A stretch of DNA of 64,000 nucleotides from Neptunomonas antarctica. Lineage in GTDB: Bacteria > Pseudomonadota > Gammaproteobacteria > Pseudomonadales > Balneatricaceae. The stretch spans positions 62,001 through 126,000 of the forward strand of contig NZ_LJSI01000055.1 in assembly GCF_001305295.1 (NCBI RefSeq). Reading direction: 5' to 3'. Of this stretch, positions 19,171-27,290 are shown piece by piece. Under the pieces are notes generated by a model. The model did not search any database, was not told the DNA's origin, and worked only from the letters and a program-made list of their open reading frames with translations. A program made the translations under genes and the position numbers. How positions within the stretch are numbered: position 1 is the stretch's first letter; each line of letters starts with the position of its first letter.

Positions 19171-19567
19171 TGCGTATTCCGTTATCAGAAACAAAGTTAT
19201 GTTTTTTAATTTCATCCATTATATGAACAACTAAAAATTAATTTCAATGTATGAAATTTTTTATTTAGTTATGACGTGTTTATTTAATGTCCTTAATTGA
19301 TAGTGTATTAGTTGTGCTTATACCTTGTATTATTTTATATTGTTTGACCTCCGCTATATAGAATAATATATTGAATTGGAGATGGTTGCTCAATGCTTTT
19401 AAAATATATTATATTCAGCTAATAGAGTTTTAATAATATAAGTAGAGTTTTAATAGTATAAGTAGAGTTTTAATAGTATAAATTCAATCGGATTCTTATT
19501 TTATAATAAATTATCGGTATTTGTTTTATTAATTGAATTTTTTTCAATAAGTAATAGAGCTCTTAAT
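19171..19567. other. AT-rich intergenic region between divergent genes
   Basis: Nearly 400 bases, very AT-rich, between the aminotransferase and the deacetylase-like gene, with no plausible coding frame. It must hold both divergent promoters and contains the 20-bp tandem repeat listed separately. Confidence 0.5.
19423..19482. repeat. three tandem 20-bp repeats upstream of the deacetylase-like gene
   Basis: Unit TAGAGTTTTAATAGTATAAG, copies at 19423-19442, 19443-19462 and 19463-19482, with one base change in copy 1 and one in copy 3. The 20-bp period is close to two helical turns, so a regulator could bind the same face in each copy. It could equally be a neutral slippage product. Confidence 0.9.
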
Positions 19568-20599
19568 ATGAAAATATATAGTCACGAAAAACAAAAACTT
19601 CATAAGCCTAAAAGCTATTTCTCTCGAGGGCAGATGCGCCAGCCGCAAGAAATGCCCGAGAGACTGACTGAACTATTAAAAGCGCCAGAGACAATGGGGC
19701 TAAAAGTCACAACTGCTAAAGAGATAGGGATCGAGCCAATTTTAGCAGTACATGACTTCGACTATGTTGAGTTTCTAAAGCATGGCTATGAAGAATGGAT
19801 GGCTTTAGATGAGGAGATGGGAGAGGAGATTCAGACCACAATTTATGTGCCGAATAACAATTCCGGACTGGGTATTTTGGCAAAAGCGGCTATGTATCAG
19901 GCTGACGGTAGTGCCCCGATTGGTAAGCATTCATGGACTTCTATTTACTGGTCCGCTCAAACGGCACTCAATGCTGCTGATTCGTTATTGGATGATGAAG
20001 CAGAGCAAAATGATATTCAAATATGCTTAACAAGACCCGCAGGTCATCATGCTCGAAAAAATGCAGCAGGTGGCTTTTGCTATCTGAATAACGCAGCCAT
20101 CATCGCTGAGCACCTGCGCCAGAAATTTAAAAAAATCGCCATTATAGATACTGATATGCATCATGGTCAGGGTATTCAAGAAATATTTTATGACCGTAAA
20201 GATGTCCTATATACCTCTGTTCATGGCAGTCCTATTAATTTTTATCCGGTGGTTGCAGGTCACGAGCACGAAAAAGGGCATGGAGAAGGCTACGGTTATA
20301 ATATTAACTTTCCGATGCCACATGGTACAGATGAAGTGGGTTTTTTCAATTATGTGGATAAATCGATCAGTAATGTAAAGTTATTTAATCCAGATGTTAT
20401 TATCCATGTCTTAGGGTTCGACGTATATAAAGACGATCCGCAAGCTAAATGTAATGTCAGCACACAAGGTTTCAAGACGTTAGCGCAGAAGCTGAAGGCG
20501 CTAAATAAGCCGATGATAGTCTTAGTAGAAGGCGGTTACTGCATAGAAAAACTAGATGAAAATCTACAGGCATTTCTCTCTGGACTTATTTCAGAATAA
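19568..20599 (+). CDS. histone-deacetylase-fold amidohydrolase (acetylpolyamine amidohydrolase type)
   Basis: 343 aa, close in length to bacterial acetylpolyamine amidohydrolases. Arginase/deacetylase fold motifs: RPAGHHARKNAAGGFCYLNN (tandem catalytic His), DTDMHHGQG (zinc Asp and His) and GFDVYKDDP (third zinc ligand). These zinc enzymes remove acetyl groups from N-acetylated polyamines or lysine side chains. First gene of a plus-strand catabolic cluster, but separated from the oxidase gene by about 290 bases and a strong hairpin. Substrate could be an acetyl-diamine, acetyl-polyamine or acetyl-lysine. Confidence 0.88.
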   Translation: MKIYSHEKQKLHKPKSYFSRGQMRQPQEMPERLTELLKAPETMGLKVTTAKEIGIEPILAVHDFDYVEFLKHGYEEWMALDEEMGEEIQTTIYVPNNNSGLGILAKAAMYQADGSAPIGKHSWTSIYWSAQTALNAADSLLDDEAEQNDIQICLTRPAGHHARKNAAGGFCYLNNAAIIAEHLRQKFKKIAIIDTDMHHGQGIQEIFYDRKDVLYTSVHGSPINFYPVVAGHEHEKGHGEGYGYNINFPMPHGTDEVGFFNYVDKSISNVKLFNPDVIIHVLGFDVYKDDPQAKCNVSTQGFKTLAQKLKALNKPMIVLVEGGYCIEKLDENLQAFLSGLISE

Positions 20600-20892
20600 A
20601 AACAATAATGCTTAATAAGTGAAATAATTATTTTTTAATTACTCTTATAAATTTTTATTAAGGTTGCCCTGAACTAATACTCAACATAAATAATGTTGAG
20701 TATTAGTTGTTGTCATCTTAGCGTTACTGCCTCAAGTTTTCCATTTAGCCTATTGTCAGGGACACTGTATCCCGCTTTAGGTGTATTAGGGATCCTCGTT
20801 ATGTTTTGTGATTTTTATGAAACTATTAACGGTAGGGTATTTATGTCGAAGCGCGTTTAAGTTTTATATACCTATCGTGAAGGAGAGATTCT
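20600..20892. other. intergenic region with long hairpin
   Basis: About 290 bases with no gene seen. It holds a perfect 16-bp inverted repeat (20672-20708) and, just before the next gene, a GAAGGAGAG ribosome site. It likely carries the end of the deacetylase transcript and the promoter of the oxidase operon. Confidence 0.5.
20672..20708. terminator. perfect 16-bp inverted repeat
   Basis: AACTAATACTCAACAT and its exact complement ATGTTGAGTATTAGTT are separated by five bases. Long and AT-rich, without a T-run, so it is either a weak terminator for the deacetylase gene or a protein-binding palindrome for the downstream operon. Confidence 0.55.
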
Positions 20893-22143
20893 GTGCGCTA
20901 CGAAGTCATCGTTATTGGTGCGGGTATGGTTGGAACGTCTATTGCCTGGCATCTTCAGAAAAAAAATTCTAAGGTTCTGTTGTTAGATAAAAAGTCACCA
21001 GGATCAGAAACATCATACGGTAATGCAGGACTAATTCAGCGAGAAGCGATTCATATTCACCCTTTTCCACGACAGCCGATTGAGTTGCTGAAAGTATTAC
21101 CTAATAAGAATACCGACATCCGTTATCGCTGGCCTGCCGTCCTGCGTTATCGTCAGGCTCTACTAGGGTACTGGCGGTTTTCTGCGCCGTCTTCTGTCCA
21201 AAAAATAGAAAAAGAGTGGCAGACCCTAATTGAGCATTGTACAAGCGAGCATCAGAAAATGATCACGGCTGCCGGCGTTGAGGAGTTGATAAGACGTGAT
21301 GGGTGGGTTGAGATGCATAGGACGGACGATAAATTTAAGACTGCCGTTGCCGCCGCTAAAAATGCGCGTGAACAGGGGATTGAGCATCAGGTTCTTTCTC
21401 TTGCAGAATTAAAAGCGTTAGAACCTAACGGCAATTTTGACGGATTTATCGGTGCGATTCATTGGTTAAACTCCTGGCAAGTCTCAAACCCGGGTGAATT
21501 GGTAAAAGCGTATGCCAAAAGCTTCCGGGATATGCACGGTACTATAGGTGAATCTAGTGTCAAAAAAATCCTGCCTGATGGTGATGGGTGGCAGGTAATA
21601 ACTGATAACAATTTTTTTTATAGTGATCATTTGGTGGTGGCTGCAGGTCCTTGGTCCAGCGAACTGATAAAGCCTTTGGGATATGATTTACCCTTGTTTC
21701 CGATGCGCGGCTATCATCAGCACTTTGAAGCTACAGATCAGAATGCTATCAATCACAGCTTGGTGGATGTGGATAACGGGTTTGTGATGGGGCCGATGCA
21801 GCAAGGTATTCGTATTACCACTGGCGCAGAGATGGCCTTAATGGATGCGGCAAAAGATTTTGGACAACTGCACGCTGTGCTGGGGTTTGCCAAAAATATA
21901 TTGCCATTGAATGATCAGGTAGAGAACGAACCATGGTGTGGCTCCAGACCTTGTATGCCTGATATGAAGCCTGTGATTGGCGCTTCCGGTAAGCACGATA
22001 ATTTGTGGTTCGCCTTCGGACATGGTCATCAAGGCTTCACCTTAGGACCGATTACAGGGCGTATCGTTGAAGAGTTAATACATAACCAACCCTTAACTGT
22101 TGATGTTGAGCCTTTTAATGCTCAACGGTTTTCTAAATCTTAA
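20893..22143 (+). CDS. FAD-dependent amino acid oxidase/dehydrogenase (DadA/DAO family)
   Basis: 416 aa from a GTG start with a strong GAAGGAGAG ribosome site. FAD motif VIVIGAGMVGTSIAWHLQKKNSKVLLLDKK at the N-terminus, family motif FPMRGYHQHFEA mid-protein, and a C-terminal FAD-contact segment KPVIGASGKHDNLWFAFGHGHQGFTLGP, as in D-amino acid dehydrogenases. It oxidises an alpha-amino acid (often the D form) to an imino acid. The RidA gene 34 bases downstream fits that product. The substrate is not evident; a cationic amino acid is one guess given the neighbours. Confidence 0.88.
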   Translation: MRYEVIVIGAGMVGTSIAWHLQKKNSKVLLLDKKSPGSETSYGNAGLIQREAIHIHPFPRQPIELLKVLPNKNTDIRYRWPAVLRYRQALLGYWRFSAPSSVQKIEKEWQTLIEHCTSEHQKMITAAGVEELIRRDGWVEMHRTDDKFKTAVAAAKNAREQGIEHQVLSLAELKALEPNGNFDGFIGAIHWLNSWQVSNPGELVKAYAKSFRDMHGTIGESSVKKILPDGDGWQVITDNNFFYSDHLVVAAGPWSSELIKPLGYDLPLFPMRGYHQHFEATDQNAINHSLVDVDNGFVMGPMQQGIRITTGAEMALMDAAKDFGQLHAVLGFAKNILPLNDQVENEPWCGSRPCMPDMKPVIGASGKHDNLWFAFGHGHQGFTLGPITGRIVEELIHNQPLTVDVEPFNAQRFSKS

Positions 22144-22177
22144 TAAAAATATTTTAACGCAATAAGGATAAATAACG

Positions 22178-22516
22178 ATGAAAAAAATCAATAGTAATCA
22201 ACGTATGAGCCAAATCGTTATGCATAATCAGACGATCTATCTATCAGGCCAGGTCGGGGCTATCGATGAAGATGTGGCTGCTCAGACATTAACCTGTCTG
22301 AATAAAGTTGAAACGTTGCTGGAAGAGGTGGGTAGTGACAAATCAAAAATGTTATCAGCAACGATATGGCTAAAAAATATGGCAGATTTTGCGGCGATGA
22401 ACACGGTATGGGATCAGTGGTTTGAGGGCACGTTGCCACCCGCCCGAGCGTGCGGAGAGTCTGCTTTAGCGCATCCCGATTTATTGGTGGAAATCACCGT
22501 AGTCGCCGCTGAGTAA
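22178..22516 (+). CDS. RidA-family enamine/imine deaminase
   Basis: 112 aa. RidA/YjgF fold with the catalytic Arg in PPARAC and the closing LVEITVVAA. RidA hydrolyses reactive enamines/imines to keto acids and ammonia, preventing PLP-enzyme damage. It is 34 bases after an FAD amino acid oxidase and 65 before a ThDP decarboxylase-type gene, i.e. exactly between the two steps it would connect. A second RidA-type gene lies at 26867. Confidence 0.92.
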   Translation: MKKINSNQRMSQIVMHNQTIYLSGQVGAIDEDVAAQTLTCLNKVETLLEEVGSDKSKMLSATIWLKNMADFAAMNTVWDQWFEGTLPPARACGESALAHPDLLVEITVVAAE

Positions 22517-22581
22517 GCGCTTGAACATACGGCCAGGCAAGCATAACCCGCACTAAAAGAATAATCGTTAAGGTAATAATA

Positions 22582-24240
22582 ATGAATAATACAATTCATG
22601 GTGGTCAAGCGATCGTAGATAGTCTGCAATTACACGGGGTCAGTCGCGCGTATGTTGTCCCGGGCGAGAGCTATTTGTCGGTATTAGATGGCCTGTATAA
22701 TGCAGATATTCAGACAGTGGTTTGTCGCCATGAAGCAGCCTGTACGTACATGGCTGATGCGCACGGTAAGTTTACAGGTAAGCCGGGTATAGCTATGGTC
22801 ACACGTGGGCCGGGCGCTGCGCAAGCCTACACCGGCATCCATACCGCATGGCAAGATGGTGTGCCTCTGATATTATTTGTTGGTCTGATTCCCGTTGCCG
22901 ATAGGAATCGTGAGTCTTTCCAGGAGTTTGATCCTAATCAATGGTTCTCCAGCCAATGTAAGCGTGTCTTTATATTGGATGAAGTCTCAAGAGCATCTGA
23001 GATTGTGGCAAAAGCCTTTCATGCTGCCTTAGAAGGTCGGCCTGGCCCCGTTGTAGTGGGATTGCCTGAAGATATCATTAAGCAGGAGTTCCATGGACAA
23101 CTTCATCCTGTCATACCCGTTGCTGAAGGAGGTGTCGCTGACGATAAGCTCACTATCATACTTGATGCCCTATCAAACGCTGCTAAGCCGTTAATTTTTG
23201 CAGGTGGCCAAAATTGGACGCCTGAAGCGTCTGAGCAATTGACGCAGTTTGCAGAAGACAACCACATACCTGTGATTCATGATTGGCGCGCCTCGGACCG
23301 GGTTACTTTTGATTCTCCTGCGCATGCTGGTTATCTGGGTTATGGTCGTTCGGACGAATGTGCGGCATTAATTGAAACGGCTGATGTGTTGCTTACGGTC
23401 GGAACAGTATTAGGTGACGTCGCTAGTGATGGTTACCGTCTACGGCAGTCTTTTGATAAGCCTAATTATATCGTCAATTTAGATACCAGTTTGCGGGGGC
23501 ATAGTGGCTCAGTCACTGAGCATATTGTCGCTAGTCCTATTAGCTTTACTAAAGCTATAAGCAAAGCATCGCTGGCAAGCTCAGATTCTCGTGACGTCTG
23601 GTTTAATTATTGTCATCAACAGCAAAGAAAAGATTGTGCTTTATCAAACCAGGAAACAGAAAATATAAGTGTTAGCGCTGACCCGTCATATGCCAGTATG
23701 ACGCACGTTATCAGGGAGCTTGTTGCTCTATTGCCTACAGACGCCGTATATAGTTTTGGCGCGGGTAATCATTGTTTGTGGGCGCAGCGTTATCTACCTA
23801 CTCACACCTTCCCGAGTCAGCTCAGCACCAGAAATGGTGCCATGGGATATAGTTTGCCGGCCGGTATCGTTGCCGCACTAGAGTCGCCAGAACGCCTGTC
23901 TGTAGTCGTCACGGGTGATGGCGAATTTATGATGAATGAAGCGGAGCTATCCACGTCAATCCGTTATCAGGCGCCTGTTTTAATCATCCTAATGGACAAT
24001 CAACAGTTCGGCACCATTCGCCAGCATCAGGAAGCCCATTATCCTGGTCGGATATCCGGTACACAGCTACATAATCCGGACTTTGCTGCGCTAGCCAATG
24101 CTTTTGGTGCACATGGCATACGTGTTGCCAGTAACAGAGATATCAAGACGAGTGTGACCGAAGCGATGCAGGTCGTCACAAAAGAGCGCAAGACAGTATT
24201 GCTACATGTGATTACTGATCCTGACGAGTTAATGCCATAA
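22582..24240 (+). CDS. ThDP-dependent enzyme, 2-oxo acid decarboxylase / acetolactate synthase family
   Basis: 552 aa. The three-domain layout of the acetolactate synthase/pyruvate decarboxylase family: PYR domain with catalytic Glu (VVCRHEAACTYMADAHG, about residue 48), central domain, PP domain with the ThDP motif GDGEFMMNEAEL...DNQQFG (GDG about 26 residues before N). Placed between RidA and an aldehyde dehydrogenase, it fits decarboxylation of a 2-oxo acid to an aldehyde, as AruI does with 2-ketoarginine in the Pseudomonas arginine transaminase route (family knowledge). Its exact substrate is unknown and a carboligase role is not excluded. Confidence 0.87.
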   Translation: MNNTIHGGQAIVDSLQLHGVSRAYVVPGESYLSVLDGLYNADIQTVVCRHEAACTYMADAHGKFTGKPGIAMVTRGPGAAQAYTGIHTAWQDGVPLILFVGLIPVADRNRESFQEFDPNQWFSSQCKRVFILDEVSRASEIVAKAFHAALEGRPGPVVVGLPEDIIKQEFHGQLHPVIPVAEGGVADDKLTIILDALSNAAKPLIFAGGQNWTPEASEQLTQFAEDNHIPVIHDWRASDRVTFDSPAHAGYLGYGRSDECAALIETADVLLTVGTVLGDVASDGYRLRQSFDKPNYIVNLDTSLRGHSGSVTEHIVASPISFTKAISKASLASSDSRDVWFNYCHQQQRKDCALSNQETENISVSADPSYASMTHVIRELVALLPTDAVYSFGAGNHCLWAQRYLPTHTFPSQLSTRNGAMGYSLPAGIVAALESPERLSVVVTGDGEFMMNEAELSTSIRYQAPVLIILMDNQQFGTIRQHQEAHYPGRISGTQLHNPDFAALANAFGAHGIRVASNRDIKTSVTEAMQVVTKERKTVLLHVITDPDELMP

Positions 24241-24279
24241 ATTTATAATGCTATTAGTCACTTCTAATAAGGAAGCATC

Positions 24280-25641
24280 ATGACAAGCTATCAAGTAACA
24301 AATCCTGCTAATGGCGAGATAGAAGAGAAGTATGACAGCCATTCCGATCAGCAAGTCCGGGATATGCTCAGCGAATCGCACAATGCTTATCAATCATGGC
24401 GTACAAGTGATGTTAATGAGCGTACAAGGCTATTAAATAATATTGCTGATTTATATGATGAGCAACGCAAAGTCTTAGCAAAAATTATGGCCTGCGAGAT
24501 GGGTAAGCCTGTTGCGCAAGGAGAAGGAGAGCTCGCGCTAGTCAGTCAGATTTTTCGTTATTATGCTACGTATGGTGAACAGTTTTTAGAGACACCGGAA
24601 TTGCCCGACACTCAAAACTCTGTCGTGAAAAAGGAATCCATTGGCGTTCTACTGGGTATTATGCCGTGGAATTATCCTCACTATCAGGTGGCACGTTTTA
24701 TTGCCCCCAATTTGATGTTAGGTAATGCGATTATGCTGAAACATGCACCTTCATGCCCACAGTCTGCGACAGCGATTACTTCTATATTGGCGCAAGCAGG
24801 CTTGCCTAAAAGCGTCTACAACAATGTTTTTGTGACTAATGAACAGGTTAAATCAATCATTAACGACAAACGTATTCAAGGTGTGTCCTTAACAGGGTCA
24901 GAGCGGGCAGGTGCTGCTGTTGCACAAGTGGCAGGTGCTGCGTTGAAAAAAGTGGTCCTCGAGTTAGGCGGCTCAGATCCATTTATAGTATTGGCAGATG
25001 CGGATATCGATCACGCAGTAGAATGCGCATTTATCGGTAGGTTTGGCAATGCCGGACAAGCGTGTAACGCGGCAAAACGTATTATTCTGCACGCCGATAT
25101 TTATGATGATTTTGTAAAAAAGCTGACTCATAAAGTTGAGTCATTAGCGCCTGCTGATCCATTAAATAAAGCTACTTTTTTAGGCCCGCTGTCCTCTGCT
25201 CAAGCGTTAAAAACCATTCAAGAGCAATATGATAATGCGGTAAATCAGGGGGCTACCGTGTTAGTGGCCGGTGGACAAATAGCAAAGCCTGGGGCTTGGT
25301 TCAAACCTGCGCTGTTGGCTGATATTACCTCAGATATGAAAGCCTATCATGATGAATTATTCGGACCCGTAGCCGTAGTGTATAAAGCGGACGATGTAGA
25401 AGATGCTATCAGGCTTGCTAATGATACGCCATTTGGCCTGGGGGCATGTATTCATACACAGGATATGGCACGCGGGCAATGCGTCGCTGAGCGACTAGAG
25501 GTCGGTATGGTAGCGTTTAATCAAGCACCAGGTTCAGCCGCTGAACTACCCTTTGGCGGCGTTAAACAATCCGGTTTTGGTCGCGAGCTCGGACCTTATG
25601 GTATGAGTGAGTTTGTAAACTTTAAGCTATATCATAAATAA
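24280..25641 (+). CDS. NAD(P)-dependent aldehyde dehydrogenase (succinate-semialdehyde dehydrogenase-like)
   Basis: 453 aa. Catalytic Cys in GNAGQACNAAKR and general-base Glu in VLELGGSDPF; N-terminal SYQVTNPANGEIEEKYD resembles the Sad/GabD-like class. It oxidises an aldehyde to the acid in the cytoplasm. Last enzyme of the cluster, 39 bases after the ThDP gene with a good AAGGAAG ribosome site, so it probably takes the aldehyde made by that enzyme. Substrates such as succinic semialdehyde or 4-guanidinobutyraldehyde are possible. Confidence 0.9.
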   Translation: MTSYQVTNPANGEIEEKYDSHSDQQVRDMLSESHNAYQSWRTSDVNERTRLLNNIADLYDEQRKVLAKIMACEMGKPVAQGEGELALVSQIFRYYATYGEQFLETPELPDTQNSVVKKESIGVLLGIMPWNYPHYQVARFIAPNLMLGNAIMLKHAPSCPQSATAITSILAQAGLPKSVYNNVFVTNEQVKSIINDKRIQGVSLTGSERAGAAVAQVAGAALKKVVLELGGSDPFIVLADADIDHAVECAFIGRFGNAGQACNAAKRIILHADIYDDFVKKLTHKVESLAPADPLNKATFLGPLSSAQALKTIQEQYDNAVNQGATVLVAGGQIAKPGAWFKPALLADITSDMKAYHDELFGPVAVVYKADDVEDAIRLANDTPFGLGACIHTQDMARGQCVAERLEVGMVAFNQAPGSAAELPFGGVKQSGFGRELGPYGMSEFVNFKLYHK

Positions 25642-25721
25642 GCGCTTATGCAGCCCCTATATTCCTGACTATATTGTATTATCAGCTAAAGACAATGATG
25701 AAAAGCGAGCTGAGCGCCTGT

Positions 25722-25749
25722 AGGGTTAGTCAACATAAACACTAACCCT
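25722..25749 (+). terminator. hairpin terminator after the aldehyde dehydrogenase gene
   Basis: AGGGTTAGT / ACTAACCCT, a perfect 9-bp stem with a 10-base loop, about 80 bases after the stop. It is nested inside a weaker outer GCCTG/CAGGC pairing that is followed by TTTTC. Confidence 0.6.
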
Positions 25750-25819
25750 CACTAATTTTGGCAGGCTTTTCGCATTGTTTATTTATCAATATATTTAGAA
25801 TATAAGTGCTGAAATTGCC

Positions 25820-26740
25820 ATGATACAACAGAAATTAGCAGATAGTTTGAATTGGACATTGCTTCATGTGCTCATCGTTATATATGAAGAGGGAAGTATT
25901 AGCGCTGCTGCTAGCCGTTTAAATATTACCCAATCGGCGGTCAGTCAAAACCTTAAAAAACTCGAAGAGCAACTCGACAGCCAGCTTGTTATACGTAATA
26001 CAAAGCCCTTAAAGCTCACGCCCATCGGTCATTACTGTTTGCAAGTCGCTCAAACGATATTCACAGAGATTACCTCCATTGAGGCTATGAAAGGCAGCAA
26101 CTCTCATCTATTAGAAGGTGAGATTAAGCTCTTGGTAGCCAGCCGAATTCACAATCCAAAATATGATGATTTCTTAGTTTATTTTAAACATAAATATCCA
26201 AATATCACTTTAGATTTGACGGTGAAATCAAGCAGGGATATTTTGAATGATATCGAGCAAAAAAATCCTGCTGTTGGTATCTGTTTGGCCAGGCATACCC
26301 CCGAACTTCTTAATCAAAAGCTATTATTCAAGCAACGTTATTATCTATATTGCGGATATCATCATCCTTTATTTTCAGCAACAGATTTGAATTTAGACAG
26401 TCTATCGAAAGAGGATTTTATTGCTTTCCATAGTGAAGATATTGGTGAGGTCCTCTTTCCAATTGCTGTATTTAAAGAAACGCATGGCCTAACCGGTCGT
26501 ATTAGCGCCTATACCAATAATTTAGATGAAGTGGTCCGTCTGATTTACACCGGATATGGCATAGGCGCTTTACCGGATCAGTTTATTGCGGCGACCTATC
26601 TGGAATCTAATCTCAGACGTTTGCCACCAGAAGAAGGTGTTGCTGACATACCTGTTTATATCTTTTGGCACAAGCACCGGGCTTTATCACTTATTGAAGC
26701 TAAGTTTATTGAAGAGATTGTAGAGTTTGATATCTCGTAA
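25820..26740 (+). CDS. LysR-family transcription regulator
   Basis: 306 aa. N-terminal winged helix-turn-helix (SISAAASRLNITQSAVSQNLKKLEEQL) and a LysR substrate domain. It follows the aldehyde dehydrogenase, separated by a terminator, in the same direction. It likely controls the oxidase-RidA-ThDP-dehydrogenase genes (position-based inference). A fragment of an Lrp gene follows its stop codon within two bases. Confidence 0.88.
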   Translation: MIQQKLADSLNWTLLHVLIVIYEEGSISAAASRLNITQSAVSQNLKKLEEQLDSQLVIRNTKPLKLTPIGHYCLQVAQTIFTEITSIEAMKGSNSHLLEGEIKLLVASRIHNPKYDDFLVYFKHKYPNITLDLTVKSSRDILNDIEQKNPAVGICLARHTPELLNQKLLFKQRYYLYCGYHHPLFSATDLNLDSLSKEDFIAFHSEDIGEVLFPIAVFKETHGLTGRISAYTNNLDEVVRLIYTGYGIGALPDQFIAATYLESNLRRLPPEEGVADIPVYIFWHKHRALSLIEAKFIEEIVEFDIS

Positions 26741-26741
26741 G

Positions 26742-26835
26742 CGTTATTGCGACAGTTAGCTTAAAAGACCAAAGCACAGAAGCCTTTAATGTCATTAACG
26801 ACCGCTTACTGGATGAAATAAAGCTAATTAAATAA
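26742..26835 (+). pseudogene. decayed fragment of an Lrp/AsnC regulator gene
   Basis: Three pieces of the Lrp/AsnC gene at 12720-13214 are joined here. 26742-26789 matches 12917-12964 with one difference over 48 bases; 26790-26814 matches the segment around 13076-13100 with three differences; the last part matches the 3' end including the stop. In frame it reads VIATVSLKDQSTEAF, then NVINDRLLD, then EIK with a stop, so two internal in-frame deletions are seen. There is no DNA-binding domain and no start codon. The second deletion joint falls in the repeated word TTACTGGAT. Confidence 0.85.
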
Positions 26836-26855
26836 TAACTGGCTTTATTTCATCC
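26811..26855. terminator. 14-bp inverted repeat between LysR and RidA genes
   Basis: GGATGAAATAAAGC and its exact complement GCTTTATTTCATCC with a 17-base loop. It lies between convergent genes (LysR ends 26740, RidA ends 26867) and overlaps the end of the Lrp remnant. Likely a bidirectional terminator. Confidence 0.6.
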
Positions 26856-26866
26856 GCTTTTTAGTC

Positions 26867-27217
26867 TTAATCGAGCGCTGCTATCACAGAAATTTCGATC
26901 AATAGTTCAGGGCTGGCCATGCGGGCTTCAACACAGGCTCTGGCAGGTGCTTTACCTTCATCAACCCACGCATCCCAGATGCTGTTCATCTCAGCAAATA
27001 AGCTCATATCTTTCAGGTAAATGGTGGCTGACAGGATATTTTCTTTTGAGCTGCCTACTGATTCAAGCAGAGAAACGACTTTTGCCAGCATGGTTTGTGT
27101 TTGTTCTGTAATACCAGCAGTACGATCCTCTGCTACCTGGCCACAAAGATAAACGGTTTTGTTATGTACAACGGCACGGCTCATGCGTACGCCAGTTTCA
27201 TATCGGGTAATCGACAT
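26867..27217 (-). CDS. RidA-family enamine/imine deaminase (second copy)
   Basis: 116 aa, clearly paralogous to the RidA at 22178, with the same PARAC arginine motif and IEISVIAAL end. Last gene of a minus-strand series after the three oxidase subunits, 73 bases downstream of the FAD/NAD subunit gene, so it would clear imines released by that dehydrogenase. Confidence 0.92.
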   Translation of the reverse strand: MSITRYETGVRMSRAVVHNKTVYLCGQVAEDRTAGITEQTQTMLAKVVSLLESVGSSKENILSATIYLKDMSLFAEMNSIWDAWVDEGKAPARACVEARMASPELLIEISVIAALD

Positions 27218-27229
27218 TGTTTCTACCTG

Positions 27230-27250
27230 TAGTTAATAGTTGATAGTTAA
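27230..27250. repeat. three tandem 7-bp repeats
   Basis: TAGTTAA, TAGTTGA, TAGTTAA in direct succession in the 73-base gap between the FAD/NAD subunit gene and the RidA gene. Short and of unknown meaning. Confidence 0.7.
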
Positions 27251-27290
27251 TCAATAGTGATAATGGAGTCTTAGTTACGTGTGTGAGTAT

